Shown: positions 9,317-17,944, counted from the stretch's first letter. The stretch: DNA of 64,000 bases from Streptomyces sp. CNQ-509 (GCF_001011035.1 NZ_CP011492.1:1-64000), one strand, 5' to 3'. The notes: generated by a model from the letters alone, not told the origin. Translations and numbers: made by a program.

Positions 9317-9658
9317 ATGGCCAAGACGCCGCGCATGACGCTCCAGACACAACTGGTGCTGCGGGCCCTGCTGGAGAGCCCCGCCGACGCCCGCTACGGC
9401 CTTGAGCTCTCCCAGGAAGCAGGGCTTCCCACCGGCACCATCCATCCGATCCTCGCCCGACTGGAGAACGCCGGATGGCTTGAGTCGTTCTGGGAAGACC
9501 GGGGTGAGATCGAGAAGACCGACCCGCCCCGCCCACGCCGACGCTTCTACCGCTTCACCTCCGGCGGGGCGGAGGCAGCCCGCCTCGCTCTCGCTGCCGC
9601 CTACCAGGGAGGCGCCGCCTCAGCACGTCTGCGCCCCGCTGAAGGCTTGGGGAGTTGA
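9317..9658 (+). CDS. PadR-family transcriptional regulator
   Basis: A 113-residue regulator. Residues 8-75 form the PadR winged helix: LVLRALLESP, ARYGLELSQEAGLPTGTIHP, ILARLENAGWLES, then a wing ending RRRFYRFTSGG. PadR proteins bind DNA as dimers, often repress a neighbouring transporter or membrane-protein gene, and respond to small molecules. No strong ribosome binding site is visible before ATG. The next gene starts 9 bases after the stop and is probably in the same operon; pairing of a PadR gene with such a membrane-associated partner is common in actinomycetes. Confidence 0.85.
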   Translation: MAKTPRMTLQTQLVLRALLESPADARYGLELSQEAGLPTGTIHPILARLENAGWLESFWEDRGEIEKTDPPRPRRRFYRFTSGGAEAARLALAAAYQGGAASARLRPAEGLGS

Positions 9659-9667
9659 GACTGCGTA

Positions 9668-10210
9668 ATGCACGACACTGGTAGCGAGGGCAGCGAGAGG
9701 CCCTGGTTAATAATCCGGCAAGACGGTGAGGGCAACCATTACCGGGTCGGCCGTTATGCCACCCGCACCGAAGCCCAGAGGGTCTGCGACAGATTTGTTC
9801 AACGTGGTCATCAACAGCTCTACCGGGTGGAGCGTTTGGGCGATCGCTGCGAAGACCTCGAAGATGAGGGCCGTCCGCCACGGCCGGACCTCGCGCCAGA
9901 GGACCACGGGAATATTCGCCGTGCTCCCGAACAGATACAGCAACCGGCCGAGCGACCTTCCACCCTCTCCGGCAAAGATCCCACCAGCCGGCGTGTTCGA
10001 CGAGCACGCCCCCTATTCCACGCCCTTGTCCACATCCTGCCCGCGGACGACCGAGACCGCTATTCCGAGGAGTGGCTGGCCGAGTGGATCGATCACAGCG
10101 AGAAGCCCTTGCGGACCCGGCTCGCCTACCTCTTGCGTGTCATGCTGCGCAGCGTCCCGTACTTCGCCTGGACTCTGCGCATGGCGGCCCGACGGCAGCG
10201 CACCCAATAA
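9668..10210 (+). CDS. SPOR-like protein with a permease-like tail, PadR partner
   Basis: A 180-residue protein. Its N-terminal part (PWLIIRQDGEGNHYRVGRYA...AQRVCDRF) resembles a SPOR-like fold. The C-terminal part (LPADDRDRYSEEWLAEWID, then RTRLAYLLRVMLRSVPYFAW) is the short, basic, amphipathic segment found in many actinobacterial proteins encoded beside PadR or sigma factor genes. There is no clear full transmembrane helix. It follows the PadR gene by 9 bases and ends at a strong terminator shared with the convergent operon on the other strand. The specific role is unknown. Confidence 0.6.
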   Translation: MHDTGSEGSERPWLIIRQDGEGNHYRVGRYATRTEAQRVCDRFVQRGHQQLYRVERLGDRCEDLEDEGRPPRPDLAPEDHGNIRRAPEQIQQPAERPSTLSGKDPTSRRVRRARPLFHALVHILPADDRDRYSEEWLAEWIDHSEKPLRTRLAYLLRVMLRSVPYFAWTLRMAARRQRTQ

Positions 10211-10363
10211 GGCAGAGGCAGACTGCCGTACAGCTCACCCGGCGTCTGAGGCCATCTGCGACAGGCCTGTGCTCACCTGATCCGGGGGAAGGCTGCTGGC
10301 GCTGTCCTGGTCTGGCCTGCAAGCTCGTCCATCGAGGGGGACATGTGTGTTGGCGGAGATGCA

Positions 10364-10427
10364 GCAGCGGCCCGCCGGTAGGGCGGGCCGCTGCCTCAAC
10401 GAGTCGTTGTGCCTCAGCGTGAGGCAC
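10364..10427. terminator. Bidirectional terminator: two hairpins between convergent genes
   Basis: GCAGCGGCCCGCC at 10364-10376 pairs perfectly with GGCGGGCCGCTGC at 10382-10394 (13-bp stem, five-base loop). A second hairpin, GTGCCTCA-GCG-TGAGGCAC, follows at 10409-10427. They lie in the 282-base gap between genes that converge from both sides, so they probably end transcription in both directions without a T-run, as is usual in this group. Confidence 0.7.
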
Positions 10428-10492
10428 TCATGATGGGTCTGCCTATAGGGCTGCTCCTCTAACCTGTGGGCATGGCGGAAGGGGGTTACGCA

Positions 10493-11116
10493 TCAGCGTC
10501 GCCTTCCGTCTGTCATGCGGTCAGGATGCCGTGAGTACTCTTCGACTTCCCTCACCAGTTGCTTCGCGTCTTCGCTCAGCTCTGGGTCGGCTGCAGCGCT
10601 CACTGCCAGTTGCACGGCCGCGAATGTGTGTGATCCGGCAGTTGTTGCACTGGCTTTCCACACATACAGTGCCGCACTTTCTCGCAGTTCCAGAGGTGTT
10701 GAAGAGTCGACTGGCGGATTCTCTTGCTCCTGCCTTTCAGCATGGAGGATTTCAAGATAGTCCCTCGCGTCTTCATCGCCTCGTTCAGCTGCCCGTTTCC
10801 ACCAGCGCAAGGCTTCTTCGTCCTGGTTCAGGTATTCCAGGAGTTCTGCGATTCGGCGTGTTTCCTGTGCGGTGGATTCATGTGCACGCTCGCGTGCCAG
10901 CAGGAGTACGAGTTCATCCTTGGTGTCTTCATCCCCGGTGTCCGGGCTGGGGGCGGGGGCCGGGGGCCAGCCGGCAAGCTGGCCCCCCTCCGCCTGCGCC
11001 GAGTCCTCGGGTGTCCGCGGACTCTTCGACAGTGCCTGCTCGGAGCGTTCGAGCAGGACCCATACGGCGAGGAGCCGGATGGCGCTCAGCTCGCTCTCCT
11101 TGTCCCAAGTGCTCAT
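10493..11116 (-). CDS. TPR/Sel1-like helical protein in a sigma factor operon
   Basis: A 207-residue protein with a central repeat-like helical region (RRIAELLEYLNQDEEALRWWKRAAERGDEDARDYL) that matches the spacing of TPR or Sel1 repeats, and an acidic, proline-rich linker before it. No signal peptide or membrane segment. Its ATG overlaps the stop of the sigma factor gene (ATGA), so it is translationally coupled to it. In similar operons the last gene often modulates the sigma factor, but there is no recognisable anti-sigma domain. Function unknown. Confidence 0.6.
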   Translation of the reverse strand: MSTWDKESELSAIRLLAVWVLLERSEQALSKSPRTPEDSAQAEGGQLAGWPPAPAPSPDTGDEDTKDELVLLLARERAHESTAQETRRIAELLEYLNQDEEALRWWKRAAERGDEDARDYLEILHAERQEQENPPVDSSTPLELRESAALYVWKASATTAGSHTFAAVQLAVSAAADPELSEDAKQLVREVEEYSRHPDRMTDGRRR

Positions 11117-11640
11117 CCGGTTCCCTCCTCGCCGCTCTCGTTGACGTACTTCTTCAGGTTCTTGATGGCCATGCGGATGTTGCGCTTCACCGACTCCTCC
11201 TTAAGGCGCAGGCGCTTCCCGGCGTCTTCAGGACTGACGTCCTGGAGAATGCACAGGGTGATGACCTGCCGCTGCCGGTCGGGAAGTTTGGCGACTAACT
11301 CATCGATACCCTCTTTGATCATCTCGTAGGCGGCATCGGGGATGCCGATCCGGGATTCCTGCTCGGGCAGTTCCTGTAACGGCGTAGGAGCCATGCGCTG
11401 GTTGCGCCGGAACTGGTCGATCACCGCGTGCCTGACCGCGGTACGGCCGTAGGCGGCCCGATCACCGGGCCGCGCCACGATCTTCTCCCACGACGTGAAC
11501 ATGCGCATGTACGCGACCTGCACAGCGTCTTCCGCGCTGTGCAGGTCGCCACTTGCTTCGGCCCGGGCCACGCGGGAGAACGCCGCGCTGGTCTCGAGAA
11601 CGAACGCCTCGAAGTCCGTGCCCCGGTCGGGCTCGGTCAC
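11113..11640 (-). CDS. ECF-type RNA polymerase sigma factor
   Basis: A 175-residue sigma-70 family protein. Region 2 is seen as SAEDAVQVAYMRMFTSWEKI followed by AYGRTAVRHAVIDQFRRNQR; region 4 as LPDRQRQVITLCILQDVSPEDAGKRL plus the recognition-helix part EESVKRNIRMAIKNLKKYV. GTG at 11640 overlaps the stop of the upstream membrane-protein gene (GTGA) and has GGGAGG upstream. It belongs to a three-gene operon, membrane protein, sigma factor, helical protein. There is no obvious zinc-binding anti-sigma partner, so activation may depend on the membrane protein or on the TPR-like protein; that is inference. Confidence 0.85.
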   Translation of the reverse strand: MTEPDRGTDFEAFVLETSAAFSRVARAEASGDLHSAEDAVQVAYMRMFTSWEKIVARPGDRAAYGRTAVRHAVIDQFRRNQRMAPTPLQELPEQESRIGIPDAAYEMIKEGIDELVAKLPDRQRQVITLCILQDVSPEDAGKRLRLKEESVKRNIRMAIKNLKKYVNESGEEGTG

Positions 11641-11918
11641 GCAGCCTCCCGGGTGACGATCGCCGGCCGGCCCTGCTCCGAGTGCTTGTAGAACAGCCAG
11701 GCAGGCTGCCCTTCCTCGAAGCGCGCCGCGGCCCCGCCCTCCGGCAGTGCCGCCGCCACCGCGATCATCGTCGCGCGCTGCTCCCGCTCCGCACGGGCCC
11801 GCAGGTGCGCCGTCACAAGCATCTCCACCGCGCTCTTGGTGCGGCGCAGCGCGTAGTACACCAGGAACATCAGCGGGACCGAGATCCCACCCGCTCCCAT
11901 CCACTCAAGCCAGTTCAC
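11637..11918 (-). CDS. Small membrane protein preceding a sigma factor
   Basis: A 93-residue protein. Residues 8-27 (GAGGISVPLMFLVYYALRR) make one transmembrane helix, followed by a basic and then a cytoplasmic helical part (VEMLVTAHLRARAEREQR) and a soluble tail. GTG at 11918 is preceded by GGAGG at eight bases. The stop overlaps the sigma factor start. Topology suggests a short N-terminal anchor with a cytoplasmic tail that could tether or regulate the sigma factor. No family recognised. Confidence 0.6.
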   Translation of the reverse strand: MNWLEWMGAGGISVPLMFLVYYALRRTKSAVEMLVTAHLRARAEREQRATMIAVAAALPEGGAAARFEEGQPAWLFYKHSEQGRPAIVTREAA

Positions 11919-12192
11919 CAGACCGGCCTCCCATCATCGACTCGTTGATGAGGGCCCTGGGCCCTCACCCCCATACACGCGCCGAGAGGCCCGAATCCGG
12001 ACGCCACCGACCAACTTTTTTCCCACTCGCCCCACTCACCGCGCCAGGCCCGCCCTGACCAGCAGAAACACGAACCATCAGAAGCCGTTGTCTTTCCGAA
12101 TGTGATCGTTGCGTTTTCGCTGTTCAGGCATGATGTCGGTGGTTCTGCGGCAGGGACGGCACGTCGTGTTGTTTCGTCGGGGAGGTATGCGG

Positions 12193-12687
12193 GTGCCGTC
12201 GGTGATGGGGTTGTTGGAGGCTCGGGAGTCGGCTGCGCGGGTGCGGGTGGAGGAGCTGCGTGCCGAGGCGGACCGGGTTCGGGTCGAGCTGGTGGAGGCG
12301 GAGGCTGTGCTGGGCCGGCGGGTCGTCGCGCTCGCGGAGCTGGCCGAGGTCCTGGCTGCGGGTGCTGTGCTGCAGGAGCCGGTCGGGCCGGCGCCGGTTC
12401 CGGTCGAGGTGAAGGAGCCCGTGGCCGGTTCGGTGGTCCCCGTGTGGCGCGAGGGTGTCACGGTTGAGGTGCTTGCTCCTGAGTACCGCAGGCTGCTGGC
12501 CGTGCTGGAGGCCGGCAGTGTCGGCCAGGGGCTGCGGGCGAGGGACCTGGCTGCCCGGTTGGGCCTGGAGCTGGTGCCGTCGAAGGTCGAGGGTGTGCGG
12601 GTCAAGGCAAAGCGGCTGGTCGCGCGTGGCTGGCTGGCGGAGGAGCGGCCGGGTCTGTTCGTCCTGCGATGCCGGCGCAGTGAGTGA
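12193..12687 (+). CDS. IS passenger: coiled coil plus winged-helix-like protein
   Basis: A 164-residue protein. Residues 10-60 are a heptad-rich coiled coil (VRVEELRAEADRVRVELVEAE), then a proline/valine-rich linker, then a C-terminal domain (GLRARDLAARLGLELVPSKV, KRLVARGWLAEERPGLF) that looks like a winged helix. GTG at 12193 follows GGAGG at seven bases, and the homologous protein at 19039-19563 starts at the same place (MPSMRAVLA against VPSVMGLLE), which supports this start. It ends one base before the transposase stop, tail to tail. The fold suggests DNA binding; I know of no described function. Confidence 0.7.
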   Translation: MPSVMGLLEARESAARVRVEELRAEADRVRVELVEAEAVLGRRVVALAELAEVLAAGAVLQEPVGPAPVPVEVKEPVAGSVVPVWREGVTVEVLAPEYRRLLAVLEAGSVGQGLRARDLAARLGLELVPSKVEGVRVKAKRLVARGWLAEERPGLFVLRCRRSE

Positions 12688-13710
12688 TCAGGTGCGGTGG
12701 CGGGCGATGCGGCGTCCCATGAGCATGGCCATCGACCAGTGCACCACGGCTTCGCTGGTGGCGGGGCGCGTCTCGTAGTCGCGGGTCAGGCGGCGGGAGC
12801 GCATCAGCCAGCCCAGGGTGCGCTCCACGCACCAGCGTCGGGGCAGTACGACGAAGCCACGGGTGTCGTCGCTGCGTTTGACGATCTCCAGGGTGAGGCG
12901 CAGTCTGTTCCTGGCCCAGTCGACGAGGCGGCCTGCGTAGCCGCCATCGGCCCACACGAGCCGGATCTTGCGGTGACGGGCCAGCAGGCGGGGCAGCATG
13001 CCGCAGGCGGCGTCCCGGTCCGTGACGTCGGCCGGGGTGACCAGCACCATCAGCAGCAGACCAAGGCAGTCCACGATCAGGTGCCGCTTGCGGCCGTTGA
13101 TCTTCTTGCCCCCGTCGAAGCCCCGTGAGCGTGCCGGGACGGACGCGGCTGCCTTGACCGACTGCGAGTCGACGATCGCGGCCGTCGGTTCCCTCTCCCG
13201 CCCCTCGCTTTCGCGAACCCGGGCGCGCAGTCGGTCGTGGAACTCGGTGATCAGGCGATGGTCGCGCCAGCGGCGGAAGAACGCGTAGACGCGGTCCCAG
13301 GCGGGAAAGTCCGCGGGCATCGCCCGCCACTTGATCCCGTTGTCCACGAGATACCGGATTGCGTCGATCATCTGCCGGTGGCAATAGCCCTCCGGCCGGC
13401 CGCCCTTGCCGTTCATCCACCCCGGCACCGGTAGCAGGCTGCGGACCACCGCCCACTCCGCGTCGGTCATGTCCGACGGGTAGCGTCGCACACGCCCAGC
13501 ACGATCGGCCGCGTTGCCGTACACGTGCGCGAGGCAATCACACGGCCGGGCGGGCGAGTTGGACGCAGCAGGCAACGACGCGGAAGACTGCGGCACCAGG
13601 GCCTCCTGTTGCTCATGGACTTCGACACCCACGAGCTGTGCAGGAGGCCCTGCCTCCATGCCCGGAAACCCGGAAATCACCCGCCCGAGTTGCCACACTC
13701 GAACCCACAC
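12688..13710 (-). CDS. IS5-family transposase of the passenger-type element
   Basis: A DDE transposase of up to 340 residues. The N-terminal IS5 domain starts at MTDAEWAVVRSLLPVPGW (residue 81); the first 80 residues look atypical and the true start may be internal. Catalytic motifs are IVDSQSVKA (first Asp), VWADGGYAGRLVDWA (second Asp) and RRWCVERTLGWLMRSRRLTRDYE (the Y-2-R-3-E-6-K-like block with the last Glu). The protein is identical to the one at 57790-58812. Confidence 0.88.
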   Translation of the reverse strand: MWVRVWQLGRVISGFPGMEAGPPAQLVGVEVHEQQEALVPQSSASLPAASNSPARPCDCLAHVYGNAADRAGRVRRYPSDMTDAEWAVVRSLLPVPGWMNGKGGRPEGYCHRQMIDAIRYLVDNGIKWRAMPADFPAWDRVYAFFRRWRDHRLITEFHDRLRARVRESEGREREPTAAIVDSQSVKAAASVPARSRGFDGGKKINGRKRHLIVDCLGLLLMVLVTPADVTDRDAACGMLPRLLARHRKIRLVWADGGYAGRLVDWARNRLRLTLEIVKRSDDTRGFVVLPRRWCVERTLGWLMRSRRLTRDYETRPATSEAVVHWSMAMLMGRRIARHRT

Positions 13711-13849
13711 TCACCTTGATCGGTACGACAACGGCTTCTTACACATTCAAGGTCAGTAGTGCCGCATCAGGCAAGGTTTGCCCTGCGGTGACGTGGGCGG
13801 GATCCGTCCCACTGTTCGCGAGGTCAGTCAGGTGTGTCCCGGTGGCGCT

Positions 13850-14350
13850 TCAGTCGAAGTCGCTGGAGGAAGAGAGGCCCTCGACGAAGGACCCGAAGTC
13901 CGGGGCGAGGGCCAACTCCACGCTGAAATCAGCGTCGAACCACGCGACTGAAGGTTCTCCGTGTCGGCCGCACGCACGGTAGTCCAGCGCGATCCAGTAG
14001 TGTCCGTCGCCCGAGAGGAGTACGAGAGGCGAGGGCAGATCCCATTCCTCGACCAGGTAGGGGCTGTCGAGCAACGAGACTGCGCGTTCGCGGTGGCCGA
14101 TGCCCATCAGATGGTCGAACGGGATGTGGTCCTCGCTCCAAGAGGTCGGCTTGTCTGTCCGGAACGCGTTCCGAGTGCCTGTCACCTGGCCACCGTTCTG
14201 AGCGCGCAACAGATCAAGCAGCGAGGTTGGGAGCGTGACGTCGAGCAGTTGCTCGGCCTCCTGCACATCCTGGTCAGTCAGCGGCCGCTGCACGCCGTAG
14301 TTGCTGGAGGTGTCCCAGAACGCGGGCTGCACATCGTCAGAACCAGCCAT
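13850..14350 (-). CDS. SMI1/KNR4 (SUKH) family protein
   Basis: A 166-residue protein with the SUKH pattern: VQEAEQLLDVTLPTSLLDLLRAQNGG near residues 30-55, SEDHIPFDHLMGIG around 75-90, LVLLSGDGHYWIALDYR near 115-130, and a final acidic stretch (FDADFSVELALAPDFGSFVEGL). SUKH proteins are mostly immunity proteins for polymorphic toxins or adaptors. ATG at 14350 is chosen because the 5' part of the longer frame is atypical. No toxin gene is adjacent, so it may be an orphan immunity gene. Confidence 0.75.
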   Translation of the reverse strand: MAGSDDVQPAFWDTSSNYGVQRPLTDQDVQEAEQLLDVTLPTSLLDLLRAQNGGQVTGTRNAFRTDKPTSWSEDHIPFDHLMGIGHRERAVSLLDSPYLVEEWDLPSPLVLLSGDGHYWIALDYRACGRHGEPSVAWFDADFSVELALAPDFGSFVEGLSSSSDFD

Positions 14351-14514
14351 GACACGAATCGTAGGACTACGGGATGCGGTTGATCGCCGGGCCAAGGTGC
14401 ACGAACGGCATCCGGCGCGACGGACCAGGAGGACGGGATCCCGACGTTGAGCGGCGGCCTTGAGCCGTCGCCCACTACCAGGCGCGTCGCCCCGGTCGCG
14501 ACAGCCGGGAAGAA

Positions 14515-16446
14515 TCACAACGGACCGCTGGGGTCCGCCTCGGGCTCAGCTTCCTCGCCTTCCGAGCATTGATCGTTCGACTCTCCTGTCGGCACGAGCC
14601 GGTCCGTGTCCGAGAGCTCCAGGGCTCGGTGGATGCCGTCAATGGGCGGCGAGTCGTTGTCGGTGACGATGATCTGCAGACGGTCGACGTGCTCGGTGGC
14701 GGTCTCCAGCAGGGTGGCGTACATCTTGCGGAGCCGCTGTAGGTTGATTCCCTCGTGACCGACGTTGCTGCTGATGCCGTCGATGACCAGAAGGTTGGGC
14801 AGGGGCACAGCTTCCTCGTGGAGCGCGACGTGCTGGTGCGCGAGGACGTGGGCCACGTTGACGAGGACCTCGACGCCCTGTGACTGCAGGTCGACGAAGG
14901 AGCGCCCGTCAACAACGGGCATGTAGGTCTCGCGGTTGATTCGGGAGCCGGGCTGATTGTCGAAGCGGGGGGCGTCGAAGCTGCGGAGGGCGTTTTCGAA
15001 GGCTCCGTCGAGCTGGTCCAGGCGGGCGTGGACCTCTGGGTTGCTGTGCCGGGAGGCGGCGATGCGGTTGTTGAGATCTTCTTGTTCCCGTTCCAACTCC
15101 GCAACCCGTTCGATCTGCCCCTGAAGACGGTTGTGCAGGTCGAGAGAATCGTCGATCCGGGCCAGGTGTTCTTCCAGCCGGGCCTGTTCAGCGGCGATGG
15201 CGCGGATGCGGTCCGTGTGGTCCGTGACATAGGTGGCCGTGGCGCGGTCGAGTTTTTCGCCGAGTTCGGTGCGGCGGCGCGTTTGAGCGGATCGGGCGGC
15301 CTCGAGCTCGTCGAGGCGGTCTTGGCTCCGCTTGATGAGTTCCTCGGTCTCGGTGACCTGCTCGATGACGCGGTCCTGTTCGGCGGCGAGCGTGGACGGG
15401 GCTGGTTCCTGTGGCGGGGTCTGCAGGCAGAGCCTGCAGGTGCCTTCGTCGCCCCGTTCGGGAACGCCAGCGCCGCAGCGGGGGCAGGTGTGGAATTCGA
15501 AGTCGTTCAGCAGTCGCTCCGCAACCAGGGCGCGGGTGAGACGGCGGCTTTGGGCGATGAGCTGGTCGCGTAGCTCCTCAAGCCGGGACACAGAGACGGC
15601 TTCGGCAGCGGCCGCATTCGAGATGCGGGCGAGTTCGGCCTCCACTTCTCCGATCTGCTCGCGCAGCGAGACGGTGGCGGGGTGGGTGAGTTGGCGGGCC
15701 ATGACCTGGTCGGCCTGACGGGCCTGGATCAGCTGCTGCTCGGTTTCCTGCCGCTGGACTTCGAGCTGCGCCCGGGAGGCGAACGCGGTGGTCTCCAGAA
15801 TACGTTCCAGGGTGGTCGCATCTGCCGTCAGGGCGTTGAGCTCGGTGGTGACTGCGCGGAGGCGTTCGCGCATCCCCGCGGCTTCGGGATCGTAGAGGCC
15901 ATAGAGAATCTCGAAGACGTACTTGCGCTTGATGTTCTTCTGCGCGTTGTCTGGCGTGCCGAAGACAGAGGTGTCGATCTCCTTCTGCCTGAGGACGCAG
16001 TACATCAGGTAGTCGCTGATGGTGACCGGGATGAGAGGGCTGGTCTCGTCCGTGAGGGCCCGGGGGACGCGGATGCGCGGCAGTCCGAGCATGCTCAGCC
16101 ACCAGTCGCGGAAGGTCTGGTCGTAGCCGGCCTGCAACTGGCTGGCGGGCAGGCGCCATACCTCCTGCTCACCGCCGATCTCGGCGATGTCGACCTTGGC
16201 AGTGGAGGTGCTGACCAGTTGGCGCACGATGCGGAAGCGTCGCGTGCCGATGAGTACAGTTCCGGAGGTGGTCCGGCCCCGCAGCTCGGGCACGACGTTC
16301 ACCTCGGCGCCCAGTAGGGCTCGCAGGCAGCTTACGGTGGCGGTCTTGCCGCCACTCATGGAACCCACGATGGCGTTCATGCCGGGCTCGAAGCGTACGG
16401 TGCGGCTGGTGCCAACCAGGGTCAGTTCCTCGATGCGCAGTCTCAT
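14515..16446 (-). CDS. SMC/Rad50-like ATPase of an ABC-3C-type system
   Basis: A 643-residue protein. The N-terminus MRLRIEELTLVG...FEPGMNAIVGSMSGGKTA carries a Walker A-like loop (GSMSGGKT, with Met instead of the usual Pro/Asn). Two long coiled-coil arms (about residues 205-310 and 370-480) flank a zinc-hook-like insert, CPRCGAG...GTCRLC, near 325-345. The C-terminal half-site has SQGVEVLVNVAHVLA (signature-like) and LLVIDGISSN (Walker B; Asp-Gly in place of the usual Asp-Glu/Ser). It overlaps the upstream gene by four bases. Rad50/SMC-like ATPases with this layout drive ABC-three-component conflict systems. The Walker B change may weaken hydrolysis. Confidence 0.7.
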   Translation of the reverse strand: MRLRIEELTLVGTSRTVRFEPGMNAIVGSMSGGKTATVSCLRALLGAEVNVVPELRGRTTSGTVLIGTRRFRIVRQLVSTSTAKVDIAEIGGEQEVWRLPASQLQAGYDQTFRDWWLSMLGLPRIRVPRALTDETSPLIPVTISDYLMYCVLRQKEIDTSVFGTPDNAQKNIKRKYVFEILYGLYDPEAAGMRERLRAVTTELNALTADATTLERILETTAFASRAQLEVQRQETEQQLIQARQADQVMARQLTHPATVSLREQIGEVEAELARISNAAAAEAVSVSRLEELRDQLIAQSRRLTRALVAERLLNDFEFHTCPRCGAGVPERGDEGTCRLCLQTPPQEPAPSTLAAEQDRVIEQVTETEELIKRSQDRLDELEAARSAQTRRRTELGEKLDRATATYVTDHTDRIRAIAAEQARLEEHLARIDDSLDLHNRLQGQIERVAELEREQEDLNNRIAASRHSNPEVHARLDQLDGAFENALRSFDAPRFDNQPGSRINRETYMPVVDGRSFVDLQSQGVEVLVNVAHVLAHQHVALHEEAVPLPNLLVIDGISSNVGHEGINLQRLRKMYATLLETATEHVDRLQIIVTDNDSPPIDGIHRALELSDTDRLVPTGESNDQCSEGEEAEPEADPSGPL

Positions 16447-17006
16447 AGGTGGGTCCCCCAGTCCGCCTCGACGATGTCGGGGAACGTCTCGTAGATAAGG
16501 TCCTTTAACGTGGTGCCGCTCAGGTTGAAGTGGCGGCGCAGCAGCAGGGCCCGCTCCCGTACGGGGCGCCAGCTCTCGGTCTCGGCAAGGGCACGCGCGA
16601 CGTCGTGCCCGGCCTGGGTGGTGCGGTAGGAGGCGACGGCGTCCTCGTGCTTGGGCTCGATCAGGCCCTTGCCCGTGAGGGCGCCGAGCAGGGCGTAGTA
16701 GGTCGAGTCCCATGGCCCGTAGCGGTATCGGATCATGCTCTGTTCGATCGCGCCGGTCAGCCAGGGGTCCTCGCCGATATCCGTGCCAGGCCGCCGGACG
16801 GACATGAGCTTGCGGAAGTGCCCGGGGTAGCGCAGAAGGAAGTCGAGTTTGGCGAGCTTCATCCGTCCCTCAATGCCCTTGCTTGCCTTGGTCTCGGAGA
16901 AGACGTCGATGAGCAGCAGCAGGCGTGCCTGGACATCGGCGGAGGGCGGTCGGCCATCAGCGGGCCGATCCACCGGGGTGGGTGTGGCGATGTCAGGAGG
17001 CGTCAC
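16443..17006 (-). CDS. ABC-3C middle component-like protein
   Basis: A 187-residue mostly helical protein. Typical features are the pattern KLAKLDFLLRYPGHFRKLM near residues 50-70, YRYGPWDSTYYALLGALTGKGLI near 100-122, and a winged-helix-like end YRTTQAGHDVARALAE. This is what I expect of the middle component that links the ATPase and effector in ABC-3C systems. GTG at 17006 has a GGGGGG stretch six bases upstream and overlaps the end of the upstream gene by 14 bases; its own stop overlaps the ATPase start (ATGA). The tight overlaps show the three genes act together. Confidence 0.6.
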   Translation of the reverse strand: MTPPDIATPTPVDRPADGRPPSADVQARLLLLIDVFSETKASKGIEGRMKLAKLDFLLRYPGHFRKLMSVRRPGTDIGEDPWLTGAIEQSMIRYRYGPWDSTYYALLGALTGKGLIEPKHEDAVASYRTTQAGHDVARALAETESWRPVRERALLLRRHFNLSGTTLKDLIYETFPDIVEADWGTHL

Positions 17007-17937
17007 GTGCGTCCCCCCAGTCGAAGCGGCATTCGTCCGACACGGCGCATGCCCGCCCCATGAGTAGCACACCGTCTTGTGCGTACAGCGGCGCGCGGTC
17101 GTAGGCGCCCGGGTTGTTCTGCAGTTCGACCTGCAGGGCGGCGAAGATGGCGTTCGCCGGCCGGGAGTTCTCTTCGTGGGTGCGCCCGACGCGGCGTGCG
17201 AGGAACAACAGCCGCTGGTCGAGGTCCGCCTCCACGGCCGGGTCGTCGGGCCAGGTGCCGAGCGCTGCTTCACGGAGCCGGTGGTGGTCGGCGTTAGCCC
17301 GCATCATCTGCGCGTCCTGGATGACGCCTTTGGACGCGGCTCCCTGCCGGAGTTTGCGGACGAGGCTGGTCTCGGAGCCGGTCAGCTGCTGAGAAAGGTC
17401 TTGCAGCAGAACGTGGTCGGGACGCGTGAGCCGCTGCCGCACGTCGGCGATGACCTCAGCGGAGACGCGCTTGTTCAGCACCGCGGCCGGCGGGTCGTCG
17501 ACGGCCAGCAGTTCGGTCCAGCGAGCCACTGGACGCCCCTGCATGGCTTCCCGTGTACGGCGCAACAACTCCGTGTAGAGGGCGTCGATGGTGGCCATCG
17601 GCAGCCCTGGCCCCAGATCGGCGAGCACCCGGGTGTTGTGCGCTTCGATGCTCTCCCGGCGGACGAAGGACCGTACCCGGACGAGCCCCAAGAACTCGCT
17701 CAGCTGGTCGTTGTCTGTGACTCTCAGATGGGCCGCGACACGCTTGCGGCAAGGTTCATGGTCACCCCCCTGTCCGCGCGACAGCGCGATCACGAGCGCG
17801 TCGGCCGGGTCGAGGTACCCCTCGACTCCTGCGGTCAGCTGATAGACCTGCCCGGTCCTCCGTACCGTCGTGTGGGTCCGCCACAGGCTCTTCAACGGCT
17901 TCTTCGAGATCACATCCGCCAGCGTCCAAGGCTCCAC
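16993..17937 (-). pseudogene. ABC-3C effector/C-terminal component, 5'-truncated
   Basis: About 314 residues remain. The sequence starts abruptly at EPWTLADVISKKPLKSLW, directly next to IS1380 debris at about 17944, so the 5' end has been lost. What remains (LWRTHTTVRRTGQVYQL, then long helical segments and a C-terminal domain with QRLLFLARRVGRTHEENSRPANAIF) fits the C-terminal component of a three-part SMC-like ATPase system, which usually carries a nuclease or other effector at the N-terminus. The effector type cannot be told from what is left. GTG at 17937 is formally available as a start but has no good ribosome binding site. Confidence 0.6.
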
Positions 17938-17944
17938 CGCGCAC

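Larger units (their letters stand above)
12081..13738 (-). mobile_element. IS5-family element with passenger gene, copy A
   Basis: The element is bounded by GAAGCCGTTGTCTTTCCGA at the left and the complement of GAAGCCGTTGTCGTACCGA at the right. It holds two convergent genes, a transposase and a coiled-coil/winged-helix passenger. Copy A' at 57762-59419 has identical predicted proteins in inverted orientation. Here the flanking triplets are TCA on the left and TTA on the right, so there is no clean target duplication, unlike copy A'. This may reflect a rearrangement after insertion. Confidence 0.85.
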
